This document shows, piece by piece, positions 38,609 through 47,302 of a stretch of 64,000 nucleotides of DNA. Location: assembly GCA_017856435.1 (NCBI GenBank), contig JAFMFB010000002.1, positions 40,288 to 104,287 of the forward strand, given 5' to 3'. The number at the start of each line of letters is the position of its first letter. Positions within the stretch are counted from its first letter, which is position 1. The stretch is from Burkholderiaceae bacterium. GTDB taxonomy: Bacteria > Pseudomonadota > Gammaproteobacteria > Burkholderiales > Burkholderiaceae_C. Both the position numbers and the translations under genes were made by a program. The notes under the pieces are model-generated. The model was not told the origin of the DNA. It was given only the letters and a program-made list of their open reading frames with translations, and searched no databases.

Positions 38609-41386
38609 ATGCGTGAACCCAAAGAAACTGACAAAACATTGCTTCTGGTCGATGGCTCGAGTTACCTGTACCGGGCCTTTCATGCCATGCCGGATTTGCG
38701 GGCTGTGCCTGGCGACCCTGCCAGTGCACCGACCGGTGCCATTCGAGGCATGATCAATATGCTGCAGAGTTTGCGCAAGGAGGTCCATGCCGACTACGCC
38801 GCTTGTGTGTTTGATGCCAAGGGGCCGACTTTTCGCGATGAAATTTATCCCCAATACAAAGCCCAGCGCGCGCCCATGCCCGATGATTTGCGGCGACAGA
38901 TTGAACCGATCCATGAGGTGGTGCGTTTGATGGGCTGGAAGGTGCTGGATGTTCCTGGCGTCGAGGCTGACGATGTGATTGGTACCCTGGCCAGAGCTGC
39001 ATCTGATCAAAAAATCGAGGTGATCATCAGCAGTGGTGACAAGGATCTGGCGCAACTGGTGACCGAGCACATCACCATAGTGGACACCATGAATGGCAAG
39101 CGGCGCGATCTGGCTGGGGTGCAAGCCGAGTTTGGTGTCCCCCCTGCGTTGATGGTGGACTTTCAGACCCTGGTCGGAGATGCGGTGGACAATGTGCCCG
39201 GGGTCGAAAAAGTAGGCCCCAAGACAGCTGCCAAATGGTTGCAGGAATATGGCTCACTGGATGCGCTGGTGGCCCAGGCTGATGCCATCAAGGGGGTGGC
39301 CGGTGAAAATCTGCGGCGTGCCCTGGGCTGGCTGCCGACCGGACGCCAGCTGTTGACCATCAAGACCGATTGTGATCTCGATGGCTGGGTGCCGAGCCTG
39401 CCTGCGCTTGACGCAGTTTTGGTCAGTGCGCCGGATGAGGTTGGGCTGCGTGCGTTTTACGAGCAGTATGGCTTCAAGTCCCTGGCCCGCGCCCTCGGGG
39501 GCACTCCAGCAAGTCAAGAGCCTGCCGGGCAGTACCCGTCCAATGACCTGTTTGATCAGCCAGCGGCCAGCAGCGCCCCCGCCCAGGTGGCTTACCAGAC
39601 TCTTCTTGAATGGGCTGATCTGGAGCATTGGCTGACGAGGCTGGAGCAGGCTGACCTGGTGGCGCTGGACACGGAAACCACCTCGCTGGACGAGATGATG
39701 GCTGAGATCGTCGGTATCTCCTTCAGTGTCCAGCCTGGCGAGGCCGCCTACATCCCCCTGACCCATGACTATCCAGGTGCGCCGCCACAACTCTCCCGCA
39801 GCGAGGTGCTGGCCCGCATGAAGCCCTGGCTGGAAAATCCTCAAGCCAGAAAACTAGGTCAGCATGTGAAATATGACCGTCATGTGTTTGCCAACCACGG
39901 CATCGAGGTACAGGGCTATGTGCATGACACCATGCTGCAAAGCTATGTGCTGGAAGCCCACCGACCCCATGGACTGGCCAGCCTGGCCGAGCGGCATCTG
40001 GGCCGACATGGCATCAACTACGAAGACCTGTGCGGCAAGGGCGCCAAGCAGATTCCCTTCAGCCAGGTAGATATTGCCAGGGCCGCTGAGTATTCCTGTG
40101 AAGACTCTGACCAGACGCTGGATGTGCATCAGGCCCTGTGGCCGAGAATTGAGGCCGATGACAAGTTACGGTTCATCTACCAGCTTGAAATTGCCAGTTC
40201 CGAGACCTTGTACCGGGTTGAGCGTAACGGCGTCTTGATTGATGCGCAGGTACTTGCCCAGCAGAGTCATGAACTGGGTCAGCGGATCTTGCAACTTGAG
40301 CAGGAAGCCTTCGAGTTGGCAGGGCAACCCTTCAACCTGGGTTCGCCCAAGCAGATCGGGGAAATATTTTTTGGCAAGCTGGGCTTGCCGGTGGTCAAGA
40401 AGACAGCCACGGGTGCGCCCAGCACCGACGAAGAGGTACTGGAAAAGCTGGCCGAGGACTATCCTTTACCAGCCAAGATCCTGGAACATCGGGGTCTGTC
40501 AAAGCTCAAGGGCACCTATACCGACAAACTGGCGCAGATGGCTCATCCCCGAACCGGCAGGGTACACACCCACTATGCCCAGGCGGTGGCAGTCACCGGG
40601 CGGCTGTCGAGCAATGACCCCAACCTGCAGAACATACCAATCCGAACGCCGGAAGGGCGCCGGGTTCGCGAGGCGTTTATTGCACCTGCGGGCTGGCAGA
40701 TTGCCAGCGCCGATTACTCGCAAATCGAGTTGCGCATCATGGCCCATCTGAGTGGTGATGGGGCCCTGATGCTGGCCTTCCACGACGGCATGGACGTTCA
40801 TCGTGCCACTGCAGCCGAAGTGTTTGGCGTGCCCACCAGTTCCGTGACCAGCGAGCAGCGACGCTATGCCAAGGTGATCAACTTCGGACTGATTTACGGT
40901 ATGAGTGCCTATGGCTTGGCCAAAAGCCTGGATATCGACAACACGGCTGCCAAAAACTATATCGAACGCTACTTCGAGCGCTTTGCCGGGGTTCGCCATT
41001 ACATGGACGCCACCCGTGCCAAAGCCAAGGCCCAGGGCTTTGTCGAGACGGTCTTTGGTCGACGCCTGTACCTGCCCGAGATCAACTCACCCAACGGCCC
41101 GCGCCGAAGCGGTGCCGAGCGTGCGGCCATCAACGCGCCCATGCAGGGCACTGCAGCCGACTTGATCAAGCTCAGCATGAACGAGGTGCAGCGGGTACTC
41201 GATGCTGAACACTGCCGGACAAAAATGATCATGCAGGTGCATGACGAGCTGGTGTTCGAGGTGCCCGATGATGAGGTGGCCTGGGTACGTCATGAAGTTC
41301 CCAGAATCATGGCCTCGGTGGCCAAGCTCAAAGTGCCGCTACTGGCGGAGATTGGGGTGGGTCCCAACTGGGAGCAGGCGCATTAA
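38609..41386 (+). CDS. polA: DNA polymerase I
   Basis: A 925-residue three-domain enzyme. The 5'-3' exonuclease occupies about residues 1-300 (LLLVDGSSYLYRAFHAMP; VEADDVIGTLA; SGDKDLAQL; GDAVDNVPGVEKVGPKTA). The 3'-5' exonuclease is intact, with VALDTETTSLDE (D354, E356) and KYDRHVF. The polymerase domain has motif A ADYSQIELRIMAHLS, motif B RRYAKVINFGLIYGMSAYGL and motif C MQVHDELVFEV. It fills gaps and removes RNA primers. ATG 38609 is used. Confidence 0.97.
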   Translation: MREPKETDKTLLLVDGSSYLYRAFHAMPDLRAVPGDPASAPTGAIRGMINMLQSLRKEVHADYAACVFDAKGPTFRDEIYPQYKAQRAPMPDDLRRQIEPIHEVVRLMGWKVLDVPGVEADDVIGTLARAASDQKIEVIISSGDKDLAQLVTEHITIVDTMNGKRRDLAGVQAEFGVPPALMVDFQTLVGDAVDNVPGVEKVGPKTAAKWLQEYGSLDALVAQADAIKGVAGENLRRALGWLPTGRQLLTIKTDCDLDGWVPSLPALDAVLVSAPDEVGLRAFYEQYGFKSLARALGGTPASQEPAGQYPSNDLFDQPAASSAPAQVAYQTLLEWADLEHWLTRLEQADLVALDTETTSLDEMMAEIVGISFSVQPGEAAYIPLTHDYPGAPPQLSRSEVLARMKPWLENPQARKLGQHVKYDRHVFANHGIEVQGYVHDTMLQSYVLEAHRPHGLASLAERHLGRHGINYEDLCGKGAKQIPFSQVDIARAAEYSCEDSDQTLDVHQALWPRIEADDKLRFIYQLEIASSETLYRVERNGVLIDAQVLAQQSHELGQRILQLEQEAFELAGQPFNLGSPKQIGEIFFGKLGLPVVKKTATGAPSTDEEVLEKLAEDYPLPAKILEHRGLSKLKGTYTDKLAQMAHPRTGRVHTHYAQAVAVTGRLSSNDPNLQNIPIRTPEGRRVREAFIAPAGWQIASADYSQIELRIMAHLSGDGALMLAFHDGMDVHRATAAEVFGVPTSSVTSEQRRYAKVINFGLIYGMSAYGLAKSLDIDNTAAKNYIERYFERFAGVRHYMDATRAKAKAQGFVETVFGRRLYLPEINSPNGPRRSGAERAAINAPMQGTAADLIKLSMNEVQRVLDAEHCRTKMIMQVHDELVFEVPDDEVAWVRHEVPRIMASVAKLKVPLLAEIGVGPNWEQAH

Positions 41387-41400
41387 CCTCGGGTTAGCAA

Positions 41401-42084
41401 TCAGCGGACGGTGGTGGCTAAGCCCAGTGCCAATGCTTCGGCAGGGTTCAGGTATTCAGTGTTGTTGCAGGTGGCAGTAGCCAGCTTCTTCATCACCGTG
41501 TTGGCTACGGGCAAAGGCAGCATGGCGCGCAGATAACGCGTCAGGGTCTGGGCTTGGGCCGCATTGAGTTCGGTCTCACAGATGCCCCGGCCAAAATCAG
41601 CGTCTGGCGGTATTTGCGAAAAGCCCAGACGGGTTGGAGGGACTGATGGCAGCATGATGCGTTCACGCCCGGCGACAAACACCAGCAGGCAGGGTGTTAG
41701 ACAGCTGGTACCAGCCTGAACCTGGGTGTCAAAAGCGCGGTTTTTGATGATGGCACCGACCGTCAGGGCACTGCCCACCTGCCCACCTTGAAGGGCAATC
41801 ACCACCCGCTTGCTTCGGCAGTCCTGACTGGCTAGCTCATTCATGGTCTGGCGCAGGCTGCGAGCGGTGTATTCATCCAGCTGACCGGTCAACTGGACAT
41901 GGCATTGACCAGCCTGACGGTTGACCTGAATTTCTACCCGTTCGTAGCGGGTCGTCGCTGGAGTGCTGCGGGGTGTGGGGCTAGTCTGGGTCTCGGGTGG
42001 GGTGGGGGTGGCGCAACCAAGCAGAGCCAGCAGGAGGGTACTGGCCAAATAGCGTGTACAAACTGTAGGGATTTTTCGGGACAT
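41401..42084 (-). CDS. Lipoprotein with ClpP/crotonase-like fold, probably inactive
   Basis: A 227-residue protein with a lipobox (LLLALLGC, Cys24), then a Pro/Thr-rich linker and a domain resembling the Clp-fold SDH-type serine peptidases: strand ERVVIALQGGQVGSALTVGAII, then GTSCLTPCLLVFVAGRERIM and LGFSQIPP. In active relatives the Ser is in a CASAC-like motif and a His follows in GVHRF; here these read CLTPC (Thr130) and GFSQI, so the usual nucleophile and His are missing. It converges on polA with a 14-base gap. ATG 42084 rather than the TTG one codon upstream. Confidence 0.6.
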   Translation of the reverse strand: MSRKIPTVCTRYLASTLLLALLGCATPTPPETQTSPTPRSTPATTRYERVEIQVNRQAGQCHVQLTGQLDEYTARSLRQTMNELASQDCRSKRVVIALQGGQVGSALTVGAIIKNRAFDTQVQAGTSCLTPCLLVFVAGRERIMLPSVPPTRLGFSQIPPDADFGRGICETELNAAQAQTLTRYLRAMLPLPVANTVMKKLATATCNNTEYLNPAEALALGLATTVR

Positions 42085-42178
42085 CAAATTTTTTCAGAGA
42101 GGTGTATCTATGATGACCGGGCTGGAAAAGACTGGCAACTGATATCCCTGCGCTTCTTACTGTTGAAAGGAAATTCTT

Positions 42179-43072
42179 GTGTTGAATCAAGACCAAATGG
42201 GTGACTCCCTTGCTCTCCTGGACCGTCGCTCGATGTTGCCAAATCGCCGTCATGCCCTCAAGGCCACCCTGGGAATGGGCTACGCGGCTTCGGTCTTGCC
42301 CATCATGGCTCAGACCGCAATCAAGACGCCCACCGATGGCCTGACAGCAGGCGAAGTCACCATTGATGTCAAAGGTTTTTCAATGCCGGCGTTTCGCGCC
42401 ATGCCTGCGGGCAAGAAGAATCTGCCGGTGGTGCTGGTTCTGTCAGAAATTTTTGGGGTTCATGAGTACATAGCTGATGTGGCTGTGCGCTTTGCCCGTC
42501 AGGGTTATCTGGCCATTGCGCCCGAGCTTTTCGTACGTCAGGGAGATGCGCAAGGTTATGGCGAAGTTGCCAAACTGGTTGCTGAAGTGATTTCCAAGGT
42601 GCCCGATGCCCAGGTGGCCGGTGACCTGGATGCTGCAGTGGCTTGGGCCAGTGAAAATGGCGGGGACCTGTCACGTTTGGGCGTGACCGGATTCTGCTGG
42701 GGTGGTCGACAAACCTGGCTGTATGCAGCGCACAATCCACGCATCAAGGCCGCGGTTGCCTGGTACGGTCGGGTGGTCGGTAGTCAGTCTGCCCTGACAC
42801 CCAAAAACCCGGTCGATATCACAGGGCAACTCCATGCGCCGGTGCTTGGACTGTATGGTGAGGACGATACCGGTATTCCACTTACGGCGGTACAAACCAT
42901 GAAGGATGCGCTGGCTCGCGGCAATGCCAACGCCAAAGCCGCCCAATTTGTTCTGTACAAGGCAGCCCCACACGCCTTTCATGCCGATTACAGGCCCAGC
43001 TACCGTAAAGAGGCAGCCGATGACGGCTGGAAGCGTTGTTTGGATTGGTTCAAGGCACACGGCGTCGCTTGA
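42179..43072 (+). CDS. Dienelactone hydrolase family protein with Tat-type signal
   Basis: A 297-residue alpha/beta hydrolase. The DLH features are VVLVLSEIFGVHEYIADVAVRFARQGYLAIAPELF, the nucleophile elbow GFCWGGRQT (Cys), and YGEDDTGIP and PHAFHADYRPSY carrying the Asp and His. The N-terminus contains NRRHALKATLGMGYAASVLP, a twin-arginine-like signal, so it is probably exported. GTG 42179 follows GAAAGG by 9 bases; ATG 42197 is an alternative. Real substrate unknown; no aromatic pathway genes are near. It ends at a strong terminator. Confidence 0.88.
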   Translation: MLNQDQMGDSLALLDRRSMLPNRRHALKATLGMGYAASVLPIMAQTAIKTPTDGLTAGEVTIDVKGFSMPAFRAMPAGKKNLPVVLVLSEIFGVHEYIADVAVRFARQGYLAIAPELFVRQGDAQGYGEVAKLVAEVISKVPDAQVAGDLDAAVAWASENGGDLSRLGVTGFCWGGRQTWLYAAHNPRIKAAVAWYGRVVGSQSALTPKNPVDITGQLHAPVLGLYGEDDTGIPLTAVQTMKDALARGNANAKAAQFVLYKAAPHAFHADYRPSYRKEAADDGWKRCLDWFKAHGVA

Positions 43073-43090
43073 TCAACAAATTCTTGCTTG

Positions 43091-43123
43091 AAACCGCCAG
43101 AAAAAAATCTGGCGGTTTTTTTT
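43091..43123 (+). terminator. Rho-independent terminator after the dienelactone hydrolase gene
   Basis: An 11-base perfect stem, AAACCGCCAGA with TCTGGCGGTTT, has a 6-base A loop and is followed by an 8-base T run (43116-43123). It starts 18 bases after the stop codon. The clearest intrinsic terminator in the window. Confidence 0.92.
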
Positions 43124-43151
43124 GAACCAGCGCTCTGCGAAAATCAGCGGC

Positions 43152-43970
43152 ATGACACTTATCGCAATCCTGATTGGGACGCTGGGGGCTGGTATCGGCA
43201 GCGTATGGTTGGCGGCGGCACTGAGCTTTGGCGCCCTCTCACGCTACACCCAACACATGTTGAGCCTGGCGGCCGGGGCCTTGATGGCCACGGCCATGTT
43301 GCATTTGCTGCCCGAGGCCTTCATGGGCGACGTTGGTGCTCAGAAACTTTTTCTGGCGCTATTGATCAGCTTGGTCTTCTTTTTTTTGCTGGACAAGGCT
43401 GAGTTGTGGCACCACGGCCATGAACATCACCATGGCCATGGACCTCACGACAGCGAGGCGCAGGTTGGGGGGCACCTCTCGCAGCATGGTCATCACCACG
43501 CGCATGATCATCATTCCCCCTACCGGTCAGGTAGCTGGTCCGTACTGGCGGGTGACAGTGTGCACTGCTTTGGCGATGGCATCCTGATCGCTTCGGCTTT
43601 TGTGGCAGACCTGCGACTGGGGGCCATGGCTGCACTGGCCGTATTGGTTCATGAGGTACCTCACCATATGGGGGATCTGATGGTGTTGCGACAAAACACC
43701 GATTCGCGCAAAGCGGCGCTTCTGAAGGTTACTCTGGCGGGTGCTCTAACGGCCATGGGCGGCTTGACCGGGTTTTGGCTGGTGGACAGCTTGCGCGACT
43801 ATTTGCCTTTTTTCCTGGTGGTCGCTTCCAGCAGTTTTATCTATGTGGCTTTGGCTGATCTGATACCCCAGCTTCAAAAACGGCTTAGCATGAAGCAGAC
43901 CCTGGCCCAGGTGGGATGGTTGCTGATTGGCATGGGTCTGGTTGCCGCAGTTGGACTGTTGGCGCACTAG
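43152..43970 (+). CDS. ZIP family metal transporter
   Basis: A 272-residue membrane protein with about eight helices and a His-rich cytoplasmic loop at residues 87-121 (HHGHEHHHGHGPH ... HGHHHAHDHH). Helix 4 has HCFGDGILIASAF and helix 5 has HEVPHHMGD. LIV-1-type ZIPs usually have HNFxDG and HExPHE there, so a Cys replaces Asn and a His replaces the last Glu. ZIPs move Zn2+, Fe2+ or Mn2+ into the cytoplasm. ATG 43152 is just after the terminator; no strong promoter was found. Confidence 0.88.
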   Translation: MTLIAILIGTLGAGIGSVWLAAALSFGALSRYTQHMLSLAAGALMATAMLHLLPEAFMGDVGAQKLFLALLISLVFFFLLDKAELWHHGHEHHHGHGPHDSEAQVGGHLSQHGHHHAHDHHSPYRSGSWSVLAGDSVHCFGDGILIASAFVADLRLGAMAALAVLVHEVPHHMGDLMVLRQNTDSRKAALLKVTLAGALTAMGGLTGFWLVDSLRDYLPFFLVVASSSFIYVALADLIPQLQKRLSMKQTLAQVGWLLIGMGLVAAVGLLAH

Positions 43971-43987
43971 AAGCCAGGGGCGGTGTC

Positions 43988-44551
43988 ATGAAGTTCAAGA
44001 TGTCTGACAGATCGCTTTTTGCGATTCTGCTGCGCTCGCCATGGTGGGTGAGTCTTCTCATCGTGCTGGTGTTTTCCCTGGCAGCCCGGGCCCTGTTGCC
44101 GCCAGACTATGCCTTGATGGGGGCGCTGGGCACCTTTCCCTTTGTTGTGATTGCTGGCATCTCGGCATGGCGCCAATGGCAGTCCCCAAGTCAGACCCGG
44201 ATCGATGCACTGTTGAGGTCTGCTGCAACCATGTCCTGGCGTGAATTCTCAGCAGCGCTTGAAGCCGGACTACGCCGTCAGGGCTATCAGTTCACGCATC
44301 ACGCAGGCTCGGCGGCCGACTACATATTGGAGCGTCGCGGACAGGTGATCCTGTTGAGTTGTCGACGCTGGAAGGCCGCCAACCATGGAGTGGACGCGTT
44401 GCGTGTGCTGCAGACAGCATGTCAGGCTGCCGGTGCTGACCAGGGTCTGTATGCGAGTCTGGCGCAAGTTTCAGAGCCGGCCAGGCAATTTGCCGAAGTG
44501 GCTGGTATCAGATTGGTTCATGGTCAGGAACTTGCTCAATGGCTGATGTAA
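43988..44551 (+). CDS. Membrane-anchored Mrr-like (restriction endonuclease fold) protein, catalytic residues altered
   Basis: A 187-residue protein with two N-terminal hydrophobic helices (about residues 18-36 and 42-59) and a C-terminal domain similar to the Mrr/type IV restriction fold (MSWREFSAALEAGLRRQGYQFT ... ADYILERRGQVILLSCRRWK ... VAGIRLVHGQELAQWL). In this PD-(D/E)xK family the pattern is D ... QxK; here the Asp (D111) is kept but QxK reads S124-C-R126. Nuclease activity is therefore doubtful. ATG 43988 is used. It overlaps the next gene by 13 bases. Confidence 0.7.
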   Translation: MKFKMSDRSLFAILLRSPWWVSLLIVLVFSLAARALLPPDYALMGALGTFPFVVIAGISAWRQWQSPSQTRIDALLRSAATMSWREFSAALEAGLRRQGYQFTHHAGSAADYILERRGQVILLSCRRWKAANHGVDALRVLQTACQAAGADQGLYASLAQVSEPARQFAEVAGIRLVHGQELAQWLM

Positions 44552-44853
44552 GCTCCTTTTTCCGGGACGTCTTTAGGTGGTTGATACGACTCGCCCTGAT
44601 GTTCATGGGGTTGGTATTCCTGCTAAGCCTGATGCTTGCTGCCATGATGTGGCTGATGCTCTGGAGCTTGCGCGCACTTTGGGCGCGGCTCACCGGACGG
44701 ACCGTACAACCCTTTGTTTTTTCCTTATTGCGGGATGCACAGTGGCAGCGTTTTTACCGTTCTTCTCGACGACAAACTGTGGAAGAAGGTGAGGTGATTG
44801 ATGTGCAGGCCCGCACCGTGGTGGAGGATGCCAAAAACGCCCGGCGCAACTAG
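44539..44853 (+). CDS. Small membrane protein of unknown function
   Basis: A 104-residue protein with one long or two short hydrophobic segments (about residues 14-45, LIRLALMFMGLVFLLSLMLAAMMWLMLWSLRALWARL) and a charged C-terminal tail with EEGEVIDVQARTVV. Not recognised. It overlaps the Mrr-like gene by 13 bases, so the two are probably made together; a shared membrane location is the only functional hint. Confidence 0.68.
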   Translation: MADVSSFFRDVFRWLIRLALMFMGLVFLLSLMLAAMMWLMLWSLRALWARLTGRTVQPFVFSLLRDAQWQRFYRSSRRQTVEEGEVIDVQARTVVEDAKNARRN

Positions 44854-44911
44854 TCTTGGCGGAACTATTTCCAGTAACTGGCGGCTGTCGGTTCCTGAAT
44901 CTGAAAGTTCC

Positions 44912-46264
44912 TTAGCCGCTGACCATGCTGCTTGCCAAAACCATGGCCAGCATCAGCGGTATGACGTAGCGGACCAGAAAAAGCCATAGCTGGCCCAGGC
45001 GGCCGGTGTGCAGGTCGCAGGCCTGTAGGGCTTCCTTGCCCGGCCAGACCCAGCCCAGCAGCAGAGCCAATAACAGCCCATTGAGTGGCAGCATCAATTC
45101 CACCGCCAGCAAGTCCATCAGGTCCAGAATTCCTCGGCCGCCTGTTGAAGCAACTTCAGACCACACGCCAAATCCGAGCGAGGCGGGTACGCCCAGCACA
45201 AAGGCCAGTCCACCCAGCACCAGCGCGGCACGTTGGCGGCTCCAGCCCAGCTTTTTCATGGCGAATGCAGTCTGAACCTCCAACAAGGACACCATCGAGG
45301 TCATCGCGGCTATGGCCAATAGCAAAAAGAAGGCCGATCCAACGATGGCCCCGCCGGTCATATTGGCAAAGACCTCAGGCAACACCACAAACGCCAGGCC
45401 GGGTCCCTGAGCCGGATCCAGACCAAAACTGAAAACTGCGGCAAATACCACCAGTCCCGCCAGAATAGCAAATAGTGCATCGCCCAGTGCGACAGAGAGG
45501 GCTGCGCCAGGCAGGCGTTGATTACTTGGCAGGTAGCTGCCGTAGGCGACCATTACGCCCATGGCCAGGCCAATCGAAAAGAAGGCCTGACCCAACGCCG
45601 CCAGGTAAACCTCGGGCCGAGTGAGCACCCTCCAGTCAGGCTGAAACAGGAAATGGATGCCCTGCATAAATCCTGGCTGGCTGACACTATGAATAGCCAG
45701 TCCCAAGAGTAACAAGCCAAGCGTTGGCATCAAAACCAGATTAATTCTTTCAATGCCTTTTTCAACACCACGCGTAATCACGGCAACGGCCAGCAGGATC
45801 GCCATCAGTTGCCAGATCAGGGGTTCCACAGGCTGTGCGATATGGGCCTCAAATGCTGTGGCAAAGCCAGGGTCTGACAATCGGTGTGTGGAGCTGAAGA
45901 GGTAGAGTGCCAGGTACTTCAGCACCCAACCGGCGATGACTGCATAGTACGCCAAGACCATGACCGAGGACAGTACCCCCAGCAAACCCAGATGCCGCCA
46001 GCGAACTGGAAGCAACTTTGCGATGGCGGTTGAACTTTCCGCCTGGGTGCTGCGCCCCAATGCAAATTCGCCTAGCAACAAGGGAACCCCTACCAACAGC
46101 ACCATTAGCAGATAGACCAACAGAAAGGCGCCGCCCCCGTTTTCGCCTGCTACATACGAGAAACGCCAGACATTACCCAGGCCAACCGCGGACCCCAGAG
46201 CGGCCAGCATGAAGCCAGTCCGAGAGCGCCATTGGTCTTGTTGCCTGGGGCTTGTTATTGACAT
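44912..46264 (-). CDS. Sodium-dependent transporter, NSS/SNF family
   Basis: A 450-residue LeuT-fold transporter with about 11-12 helices. The first helix has the signature RSRTGFMLAALGSAVGLGNVWRFSYVAGENGGGAFLLVYLL, where the unwound GSAVGLGN loop binds Na+ and substrate. Substrates of bacterial members are mostly amino acids; this one is not assigned. ATG 46264. It converges with the small membrane protein gene across 58 bases and lies 19 bases downstream of the sulfurtransferase gene. Confidence 0.92.
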   Translation of the reverse strand: MSITSPRQQDQWRSRTGFMLAALGSAVGLGNVWRFSYVAGENGGGAFLLVYLLMVLLVGVPLLLGEFALGRSTQAESSTAIAKLLPVRWRHLGLLGVLSSVMVLAYYAVIAGWVLKYLALYLFSSTHRLSDPGFATAFEAHIAQPVEPLIWQLMAILLAVAVITRGVEKGIERINLVLMPTLGLLLLGLAIHSVSQPGFMQGIHFLFQPDWRVLTRPEVYLAALGQAFFSIGLAMGVMVAYGSYLPSNQRLPGAALSVALGDALFAILAGLVVFAAVFSFGLDPAQGPGLAFVVLPEVFANMTGGAIVGSAFFLLLAIAAMTSMVSLLEVQTAFAMKKLGWSRQRAALVLGGLAFVLGVPASLGFGVWSEVASTGGRGILDLMDLLAVELMLPLNGLLLALLLGWVWPGKEALQACDLHTGRLGQLWLFLVRYVIPLMLAMVLASSMVSG

Positions 46265-46283
46265 TCGTGGAGGTCAATACCGG

Positions 46284-47141
46284 TCAGCCCTTGGCCACCG
46301 GTCGCGCTGGATCACTGCACCACTCACTCCAACTGCCAGCGTAGAGTGAGGCGCGTCCCAGTCCAGCCAGCTCCATGGCCAGCAGGTTCGGAATGGCACT
46401 CACACCACTGCCACAGGAGTGCACCACACTGGCTGGGTCACGGCCAGCCAGTAATTCGGAGAATTCGGCCTTCAACTGTTCGGGCGCTTTGAACTTTCCC
46501 TCAGATGTCAGATTGAGGTTGAAGGGCCGATTGAGTGACCCGGGAATGTGACCGGCCACTGGGTCCAGTGGCTCAACTTCACCGCGAAAGCGCGGGTTGG
46601 CGCGAGCATCAACCAGTGTCTGACTAGGCCTTCCAAGCTGTTGCTCTACCTGTTGCGTCACAACCAGTCTGGCACAGGCTGGTGAAAATTTGAAGTCCGT
46701 AGGTTCAGATGGAAGGGGTGTTCCCGATTCAACATCGCCGCCGGCAGCGAGCCAGGTGGGCAGGCCGCCATCCAGAACCGCGACTGCTTCATGACCCACC
46801 CATTTCAGCATCCACCATAACCGGCAGCAATGACTTGAGTTTTGACGGTCATAAACCACCGCTTGCATATCGGAAGTAAAGCCGAGTTCACCAAGCCAGG
46901 CAGAAAAATGTTCTCGGGTCGGGAGGGGGTGTCTGCCGCCGCTGGCTGCTGATGCACCTTTTTGGGCGCTCAGGTGGCGACTCAAGTCGGCTCGCCTTGC
47001 GCCGGCAATATGGGTTTTCAGATACTGTTCATCACCCTCAGAAGGTTTCATCAACTCATAGCTGCAATCAAAGACCATGAGAGGTTTATCTTTTTGGCGT
47101 AAAGCCATCAGTTGTTCAGGACTTATCAATGTGGTGTACAT
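46284..47141 (-). CDS. sseA: 3-mercaptopyruvate sulfurtransferase-like rhodanese
   Basis: A 285-residue protein of two rhodanese domains. The first (FDCSYELMKPSEGDEQYLKTHIAGARRADL) is structural; the second holds the catalytic Cys243 in VVHSCGSGVSAI. The CGSGV loop points to mercaptopyruvate as donor rather than thiosulfate (rhodaneses proper have CRKGVT-type loops). ATG 47141. Upstream is a 161-base gap to mutL, which may hold its promoter. Followed by the NSS transporter gene. Confidence 0.88.
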   Translation of the reverse strand: MYTTLISPEQLMALRQKDKPLMVFDCSYELMKPSEGDEQYLKTHIAGARRADLSRHLSAQKGASAASGGRHPLPTREHFSAWLGELGFTSDMQAVVYDRQNSSHCCRLWWMLKWVGHEAVAVLDGGLPTWLAAGGDVESGTPLPSEPTDFKFSPACARLVVTQQVEQQLGRPSQTLVDARANPRFRGEVEPLDPVAGHIPGSLNRPFNLNLTSEGKFKAPEQLKAEFSELLAGRDPASVVHSCGSGVSAIPNLLAMELAGLGRASLYAGSWSEWCSDPARPVAKG

Positions 47142-47213
47142 GGTGGGTTTGCCCTTAGGGGTAGGTCGATTGAAGCTAGATTAGCATGCCCTGGGCTACT
47201 TGCGCCAAACGTT

Positions 47214-47244
47214 AAAAAAGGCGGTCTGGCCAGATCGGGCCAGA
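47214..47244 (-). terminator. Possible mutL terminator
   Basis: On the minus strand TCTGGCC and GGCCAGA pair with a 6-base loop and are followed, after five bases, by a run of six T. The gap between stem and T run weakens the call. A 9-base direct repeat GGCGGTCTG (47220-47228 and 47250-47258) overlaps and flanks the hairpin. Rest of the 161-base gap: nothing recognised. Confidence 0.35.
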
Positions 47245-47302
47245 ATTCAGGCGGTCTGTCGTGGACGGCAACGACTGGTCCTGGAACGCGATTTCTAAAG
47301 TT

